From an uncultured Acidimicrobiales bacterium (lineage in GTDB: Bacteria; Actinomycetota; Acidimicrobiia; Acidimicrobiales; UBA10347), in assembly GCA_937941245.1 (NCBI GenBank), contig CALDYC010000033.1:1-34507 (forward strand): DNA of 34,507 nucleotides, in the 5' to 3' direction. Shown here one piece after another: positions 29,667 to 34,507 of the stretch. A program made the position numbers and the translations under genes. The notes under the pieces were generated by a model. The model was not told the origin of the DNA. It saw only the letters and a list, made by a program, of their open reading frames with translations, and ran no database searches. Positions within the stretch are counted from its first letter, which is position 1. Each line of letters begins with the position of its first letter.

Positions 29667-30712
29667 CCGGCACCGCATCGATGCCTCCCGCGAACACTGG
29701 TTCAGAGACAGCGCCGTTGCCGCCTGCACCGCGTCCGGACGACGCTCCACTTCTCGAAGTGAACAACCTTGTCACCCACTTCCCGATTCGAAGCGGGTTC
29801 TTCAAGCGAACGACCGGCTGGGTTAAGGCCGTCGATGGCGTGTCGCTATCGGTCAAACCCAACGAAACGGTCGGGATCGTCGGCGAGTCCGGTTGCGGTA
29901 AAACCACCCTTGGCCGCACCATCCTTCGTTTGATCGAACCAACGAGCGGTTCCATCAAAGTTCGTGGCGAAGACGTCGTCGCAGCCTCGGCTGGACGCAT
30001 GCGTGATTTGCGCAAAGAGATGCAGATGGTCTTCCAGGACCCGTACGCATCGCTGAACCCGCGTATGCCGGTGCACGACATTGTCAGTGAACCATTGCGC
30101 ATTCACGGAACGCCCAAGAACGAAGCACGTGACCGAGCTGGCGAGTACCTCGATGCTGTCGGGCTGCTTCCTGAGCACGGCAACCGGTACCCGCACGAGT
30201 TCAGTGGCGGTCAGCGCCAACGTGTCGGCATTGCCCGGGCTCTCACGCTCGAACCTGATCTGATCATTCTCGACGAACCCGTCTCGGCGCTCGACGTGTC
30301 TATCCAGGCGCAGGTCATCAATCTGCTTGAGGATCTGCAGGATCGCTACGACCTCAGTTACCTCTTCATCGCTCACGACCTTTCTGTCGTGCGCCATATT
30401 TCTGATCGGGTCGTCGTGATGTATCTCGGCAAGGTCGCCGAGGTCGCGGACCGCGATGAGCTCTACGCATCGCCTGGACACCCGTACACCCAGGCACTGT
30501 TGTCTGCGGTACCAGTTCCGGATCCCGATGTGGAATTGACCCGCGAGCGCGTGGTGTTGACAGGTGATCTGCCGAGCCCCGCCAATCCGCCTTCGGGTTG
30601 CCGATTCCGGACGCGTTGCCCGATCGCGGTGGCGAAGTGTGCTGACGAAGATCCACCCCTCGCCGAGATCGCTCCAGATCACTGGGTGAGTTGTCACTTT
30701 CCATCGGTTTGA
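29663..30712 (+). CDS. ABC importer ATPase, DppF type
   Basis: I chose the ATG at 29663, which overlaps the previous stop in ATGA and gives 349 residues; the frame is open 57 bases further upstream, inside the previous gene. Walker A is [12 protein letters not shown], the Q-loop [13 protein letters not shown], the signature [15 protein letters not shown], Walker [15 protein letters not shown] and the H-loop FIAHDLSVV. The C-terminal extension has [14 protein letters not shown]. It is the last of the five importer genes. Confidence 0.95.
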   Translation: MTGTASMPPANTGSETAPLPPAPRPDDAPLLEVNNLVTHFPIRSGFFKRTTGWVKAVDGVSLSVKPNETVGIVGESGCGKTTLGRTILRLIEPTSGSIKVRGEDVVAASAGRMRDLRKEMQMVFQDPYASLNPRMPVHDIVSEPLRIHGTPKNEARDRAGEYLDAVGLLPEHGNRYPHEFSGGQRQRVGIARALTLEPDLIILDEPVSALDVSIQAQVINLLEDLQDRYDLSYLFIAHDLSVVRHISDRVVVMYLGKVAEVADRDELYASPGHPYTQALLSAVPVPDPDVELTRERVVLTGDLPSPANPPSGCRFRTRCPIAVAKCADEDPPLAEIAPDHWVSCHFPSV

Positions 30713-30731
30713 CACTGGACTAATTCGGCGA

Positions 30732-30749
30732 GGCCGCTTTCCTGCGGCC
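30732..30749 (+). terminator. Hairpin between importer and exporter operons
   Basis: GGCCGC (30732-30737) and GCGGCC (30744-30749) form a perfect stem over a TTTCCT loop. ACTAA and TTAGT flank it and could extend the structure. It lies 20 bases after the last importer stop and 15 bases before the exporter start. There is no T-tract, so termination is plausible but unproven. Confidence 0.5.
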
Positions 30750-30763
30750 GTTAGTCTGCTCTG

Positions 30764-32581
30764 ATGTCTCAAGACGCTTCGGCTGCAGCGCGCTCGCAAG
30801 AACCAGCCGACGCGCACGCGCCGAGCTCCATGGTCGAGGGGCTGCGGTTGCTTGCCAAGCTGGTCCGACCTCATCCATTTTCGCTTATCGTGTCGCTGCT
30901 TGGCTCTGCGGTATTCGCACTAGCGACCGTCATTTCGGCGGCAGTTCTTGGGTGGGTGACCGATGATGTGATCATCGCCACGTTCAACGGCGACGCTCCC
31001 GACGGCACGTCGATCGCGTTGAAGGCAAGCGCTGCGGTGAGTGCTGCCGCGGTCCTTCGCATTGGCGGGGTGATCGCCCGGCGTTACTTCGCGGGTATGA
31101 CGTCAGAGCTGGCTCAACTTGATGTGCGGTCGACGCTTGCCGACCGGTACGTCGACGCTCCGTTGCCATGGTTGCGTCGGTATCCGACCGGTCGGCTTCT
31201 GGCTCATGTCGAAAATGACTCGCGTGTGCTCGTCGAGGCGCTACACCCCATGCCGTTCGCATTCGGAGTTCTCTGCCTGGCCGTATTCAGCGGCGCTCGA
31301 CTACTCATGGTCGATGTCTGGTTCGCGCTGGTTGCTCTGGTGGTCTTCCCGCTGATGTGGGGAATTAACTCGGTTTATGCCCGAATGGTGTCGGGCCCGA
31401 TCGCTCGAGTTCAGGACCAGCTTGCTCAGGTAACGGGCGTAGCCCATGAAAGTTTCGAAGGCGCGATCATTGTCAAGACGCTAGGTCGTCACGACGCCGA
31501 GGTTGCTCGTCTCGATGCAGAGGTCGAGGAACTGCAGCACCGGCGCCAACGGGCCGGTTTCATCAAGGTTGCGGTTGATGCCGTGCTCGGCCTGGTTCCG
31601 CCTCTGGGGATTTTGACCGTCGTGGTTCTTGGTGGCTATCGAGTGCGATCGGGAGACCTGGCAGCCGGAGCCGTCATTGAAGTCGCGGCACTGTTCACTG
31701 CGTTGGCCATTCCCATGCTCGTATTCGGCTTCTTGCTCGAGTCGATGATCCCGTCGGTGGTGGCATGGAACCGGTTGGAACCAGTCGTCGAGGCTGACGA
31801 AGCAGATCTTGGCGTTGTTCACCAAGGAAGTGCATCGCTGCCTGCTGGACCTCTCGGTCTTGAACTCGCTGCGGTGTCGTTCGCGTATCCCGATGCTCCG
31901 ACCCAGCAGGTTCTTTGCGATGTGTCGTTCTCGGTTCATGCCGGCGAGATGGTTGCGATCGTTGGTTCCACCGGGTCAGGAAAGTCGACACTTGTGCATG
32001 CACTGACCGGCGCGATCGAGGTGCAGGGCCTGATTGAAGTAGCCGGCGTTCGAGTATCGGATCTGTCGCTTGCCGCTCGATCAGCTGCGATTGCGCACGT
32101 CTTCCAAGAAGCGTTCCTGTTCGCCGACACCATTCGTGCGAACATCGACCTCGAGGGCCTACATGACGAGTCGGCAGTGGTGGCAGCCACTCAGGCTGCG
32201 TCGATACATGACTTCATCGTGGAACTCCCATTGGGCTACGACACGGTGCTCGGCGAGCGAGGCGTGACTGTGTCGGGTGGGCAGCGCCAACGAATCGCTC
32301 TCGCCCGTGCGTTGATCCGCTCATCAGGTCTCGTCGTACTTGACGACGCGACGTCCGCGCTTGACCCAGTCGTTGAGCGCGGCATTCTCGAACATTTGCG
32401 CTCGTCGGTCGACGCAACGCTCATCGTCATCGCTAACCGGTTGGCGACGATTAGCTTGGCGGACCGGGTTGTGCACCTCGTCGACGGTCGAGTGGCGGCC
32501 GTTGGTACCCACGAGGAACTGCTCCAAGATCCGGGTTACCGGAAGCTGGTCATGGCCTATGCCGAGGCATCCGATGTCTGA
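30764..32581 (+). CDS. ABC exporter half-transporter, degenerate-site subunit
   Basis: This 605-residue protein has an N-terminal six-helix ABC-exporter membrane domain (about 30-330) and a C-terminal nucleotide-binding domain. Walker A is GSTGSGKST (near 403), the signature VSGGQRQRIALARALI is canonical, but Walker B ends in LDD (LVVLDDATSALD) where a catalytic Glu is usual. The H-loop reads IANRLAT, with Asn for His. These are hallmarks of the non-hydrolysing site of heterodimeric exporters. The stop lies inside the start of the partner gene (8-base overlap), supporting a heterodimer. The substrate (lipid, drug or peptide) cannot be told. Confidence 0.93.
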   Translation: MSQDASAAARSQEPADAHAPSSMVEGLRLLAKLVRPHPFSLIVSLLGSAVFALATVISAAVLGWVTDDVIIATFNGDAPDGTSIALKASAAVSAAAVLRIGGVIARRYFAGMTSELAQLDVRSTLADRYVDAPLPWLRRYPTGRLLAHVENDSRVLVEALHPMPFAFGVLCLAVFSGARLLMVDVWFALVALVVFPLMWGINSVYARMVSGPIARVQDQLAQVTGVAHESFEGAIIVKTLGRHDAEVARLDAEVEELQHRRQRAGFIKVAVDAVLGLVPPLGILTVVVLGGYRVRSGDLAAGAVIEVAALFTALAIPMLVFGFLLESMIPSVVAWNRLEPVVEADEADLGVVHQGSASLPAGPLGLELAAVSFAYPDAPTQQVLCDVSFSVHAGEMVAIVGSTGSGKSTLVHALTGAIEVQGLIEVAGVRVSDLSLAARSAAIAHVFQEAFLFADTIRANIDLEGLHDESAVVAATQAASIHDFIVELPLGYDTVLGERGVTVSGGQRQRIALARALIRSSGLVVLDDATSALDPVVERGILEHLRSSVDATLIVIANRLATISLADRVVHLVDGRVAAVGTHEELLQDPGYRKLVMAYAEASDV

Positions 32582-34385
32582 CCGTGGCGTGATGCATCGA
32601 TCAGAGATCCCGGTTGAGCAAGCACCAGCGCTCGAGGTCATTCGCCGCGGTCTTCGGGTCACGCCCGAGTTGCTCCGAGGTATCTGGGCGCTTGTGGCTG
32701 TTGGCGTGTTGTACTCGGCCGGCCAAGTGGCAACGCCAATCGTTATGCAGTTGGCGATTGATCGTGGCGGCCTTGCCGATGGCGATGTTGATATGGGCGT
32801 CGTCTGGAAGCTCGCTCTCGCTGGTCTGGTCGTTGTTGTTGGCACCCAGGTCCTTGGTGTCTTCATGCGTCGTCGGATGATCCGCCGAGCCGAACAAGCC
32901 CTTCGGACGCTTCGGACGGTGACGTTTGATCACGTTCATCGCATGTCGCTGCAGGCCCACAACCGACATTCAACGGGGGTCTTGATCAGCCGGATTACCG
33001 CCGATATTGATGTGCTTGGTCGATTCGTCGATTGGGGAATGTTCGTTTGGATGGTGCAACCGTTCGTCCTCGTCGGCGTATTCGTCACGATGGCCGTGTA
33101 TTCATGGCAGCTGGCGCTGCTCGCCCTGGTCGTCTTCGTGCCAGCGATCATGCTCATGCGATGGATGCAGGGCCGAATGAGCCGCGCCCATCTCGAACGC
33201 CAAGAAACTGTCGGTGCGTTGTTAGGCGCGTTCAGCGAAACGTTGGGCGGAGCGCACGTGCTGCGTGCATATGGAGCCGAGGAGCAGACCCGCCGACGTT
33301 TGTTCCGGCTGTCACGAGATCGATATCGGGCCAGTCTGCGCGCCAACATCTACATGTCGGTTGTCTTTGTGATTGGTGACCTGTTGGTCACGCTGGTGTC
33401 GATTGCGCTGATCGTGGTGGGGATCACGCAGCGAGATTCTCTGGGTTTGGCTGCGGGTGAGTTGGTGGCGCTCGTGTTTCTCGGGACATTGCTGCAGAAC
33501 CCGGTGAACGAGCTCGGCGAAACGATGAACGAAGCGCAGGTTGCCGTCGCTGGCTGGCGCAAGGTTCTGGGGCTGCTTGAAGAACCAATCGATGACCTCG
33601 ATCCCATCGAGGGCGACGAGCTTCCGACAGGGGCGCTGGCGGTCGACTCGACTGGGGTCGGATTCGCCTATGCCGATGATCCCGACGAACCAATCCTTTG
33701 CGATGTTGACGTGCACATCGCCGCCGGAACCCGAACGGCAATTGTTGGCGCGACTGGTTCGGGCAAGACGACCTTCGCTCGGTTGTTGTGCCGACTCGCG
33801 GATCCGACTTCCGGAAGCCTGTCCCTGGGCGGAGTCGATCTGGCAGCAGCCGGGGTTGCTTCCCGCCATCGCGCGGTGCGGATGGTGCCACAGGACAGCT
33901 TCCTTTTCGATATGTCCATTCGCGAGAACATCGCAGCTGGCCGGCCAGACGCATCGGAGGCCGACATCGCGCGGGCGATTGCAACCCTCGGACTCGGACC
34001 GTGGATCTCGTCGCTCCCAGACGGACTCGATACGCGAGTCGGCGAACGCGGTTCATCGCTGTCGGTGGGCGAGCGGCAACTCGTCAGCTTCGCCCGGGCG
34101 TCAGTTGCTGACCCTGGACTGTTGATCCTTGATGAGGCAACCTCGTCGGTTGACCCACAGACCGATCTCATGCTGACGTCGGCGATTGATCGGCTCGCGG
34201 TTGGGCGCACCGTCGTGTCGATCGCGCATCGCATGTCAACTGCTGAGTCAGCAGACCTCGTGCTCGTCTTTGACCAGGGTCGCCTGGTTGAGACCGGCAA
34301 GCACAGTGATCTCGTCGACGCAGGCGGCGTCTATGCCGATTTGCATCGGGCATGGCGCGATGAGATCTCGGAGAAACAGCCTTAG
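32574..34385 (+). CDS. ABC exporter half-transporter, catalytic subunit
   Basis: I chose the ATG at 32574 (ATGTCTGA overlap with the previous stop), giving 603 residues; the frame stays open upstream only as a shadow of the previous gene. The membrane domain (about 40-340) includes HRMSLQAHNRHSTGVLISRITADID and GAFSETLGGAHVLRAYGAEEQ. In the nucleotide-binding domain, Walker A is GATGSGKTT (near 393), Walker B LLILDEATSSVD and the H-loop SIAHRMST, all canonical. The signature is altered to LSVGERQ instead of LSGGQ. The pair thus has one consensus and one degenerate ATP site. Confidence 0.93.
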   Translation: MSDRGVMHRSEIPVEQAPALEVIRRGLRVTPELLRGIWALVAVGVLYSAGQVATPIVMQLAIDRGGLADGDVDMGVVWKLALAGLVVVVGTQVLGVFMRRRMIRRAEQALRTLRTVTFDHVHRMSLQAHNRHSTGVLISRITADIDVLGRFVDWGMFVWMVQPFVLVGVFVTMAVYSWQLALLALVVFVPAIMLMRWMQGRMSRAHLERQETVGALLGAFSETLGGAHVLRAYGAEEQTRRRLFRLSRDRYRASLRANIYMSVVFVIGDLLVTLVSIALIVVGITQRDSLGLAAGELVALVFLGTLLQNPVNELGETMNEAQVAVAGWRKVLGLLEEPIDDLDPIEGDELPTGALAVDSTGVGFAYADDPDEPILCDVDVHIAAGTRTAIVGATGSGKTTFARLLCRLADPTSGSLSLGGVDLAAAGVASRHRAVRMVPQDSFLFDMSIRENIAAGRPDASEADIARAIATLGLGPWISSLPDGLDTRVGERGSSLSVGERQLVSFARASVADPGLLILDEATSSVDPQTDLMLTSAIDRLAVGRTVVSIAHRMSTAESADLVLVFDQGRLVETGKHSDLVDAGGVYADLHRAWRDEISEKQP

Positions 34386-34445
34386 CCAAACTGCGGTCTG
34401 GCCGCTGCAGCTGTCGTCGGCCCGGTTACAGCGAGGTTCGTTCGG

Positions 34446-34507
34446 GTGACGTTGTTTGGTTTGGCGACGTTGCTCGGTTCGGGTTGTTTGGGTTTCGGTC
34501 TTGGGGG
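34446..34507 (+). CDS. Possible start of a membrane or secreted protein (runs off right edge)
   Basis: A GTG at 34446 has GAGG nine bases upstream and opens a frame reading MTLFGLATLLGSGCLGFGLG to the window end. This is hydrophobic, with a possible lipobox-like L-G-S-G-C. The start sits 60 bp after the exporter stop on the same strand. Only 20 codons are visible, and the sequence is a T/G-rich low-complexity tract, so the call is tentative. Confidence 0.4.
   Translation, partial: MTLFGLATLLGSGCLGFGLG

Noticed and set aside
29846-30874. 342-residue minus-strand frame across the DppF-type ATPase
   Set aside because: It is an antisense shadow of a complete ABC ATPase with all motifs.
32340-32573. 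Upstream extension of the second ABC exporter gene
   Set aside because: It overlaps the end of the first exporter gene in another frame and lacks homology; the overlap start at 32574 is the normal coupling.
34400-34422. GGCCG/CGGCC hairpin after the exporter genes as a terminator
   Set aside because: The 5-bp stem has a 13-base loop and no T-tract, too weak to call.

Overview
The window is GC-rich (about 60% by eye), densely coded DNA. It looks like a free-living, probably marine, high-GC actinobacterium. I suspect an Acidimicrobiia-type lineage, for three reasons: paired FadE28/FadE29-like acyl-CoA dehydrogenases next to a lipid-transfer thiolase, an MBL hydrolase of the type found beside mycothiol-dependent formaldehyde dehydrogenases, and a DddP-like protein. 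The taxonomic call is inference only. I saw no rRNA, tRNA, insertion sequence, phage gene or CRISPR array.

Layout. 1-366 is the start of a secreted protein that runs off the left edge. 512-3905 holds a flavin monooxygenase, a divergent Ldh-family imine/keto-acid reductase and a LysR regulator. 4040-11439 is one tight operon: heterotetrameric sarcosine oxidase (soxB, soxD, soxA, soxG), then a BesD/HalB-like Fe(II)/2-oxoglutarate enzyme and a DddP-like M24 metalloenzyme (candidate DMSP lyase). 11464-13123 is a LysE-type exporter plus an isopenicillin-N-synthase-like oxygenase. 13228-16596 is signalling: a GAF-GGDEF-EAL protein, an ECF sigma factor and a one-pass membrane partner. 16613-18331 holds a CMD/AhpD-like gene interrupted by an in-frame UGA, a two-ACT-domain GcvR-like protein and an MBL-fold hydrolase. 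18455-22432 is a lipid/steroid-type acyl-CoA module: two acyl-CoA dehydrogenases, an OB-fold DUF35 protein and a lipid-transfer thiolase. 22509-24534 has a degenerate HNH-like protein and a HAD 5'-nucleotidase. 24694-30712 is a complete five-gene peptide/nickel-type ABC importer. 30764-34385 is a heterodimeric ABC exporter, and a further CDS may begin at 34446.

How the genes fit together. The left half reads as uptake-independent catabolism of N-methylated or sulfonium osmolytes: N-demethylation by SoxBDAG, an imine reductase of the DpkA type, an Fe/2OG oxygenase and a DMSP-lyase-like protein, with a LysR regulator transcribed divergently from the operon. The usual folate genes of sox clusters (glyA, purU, folD) are absent here, so the true substrate may not be sarcosine.

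Two observations stand out. First, the CMD/AhpD-like gene at 16613-17080 has UGA exactly at the second cysteine of the C-x-x-C-x3-H redox motif, followed at the right distance by a strong two-stem hairpin. It looks like an unannotated selenoprotein with a bacterial SECIS. Second, the soxD-soxA junction carries a 47-bp tandem triplication that recreates the ATGA stop/start overlap each time, giving a chain of two 16-residue micro-ORFs between soxD and soxA. Short tandem duplications recur throughout the window, often at gene ends.
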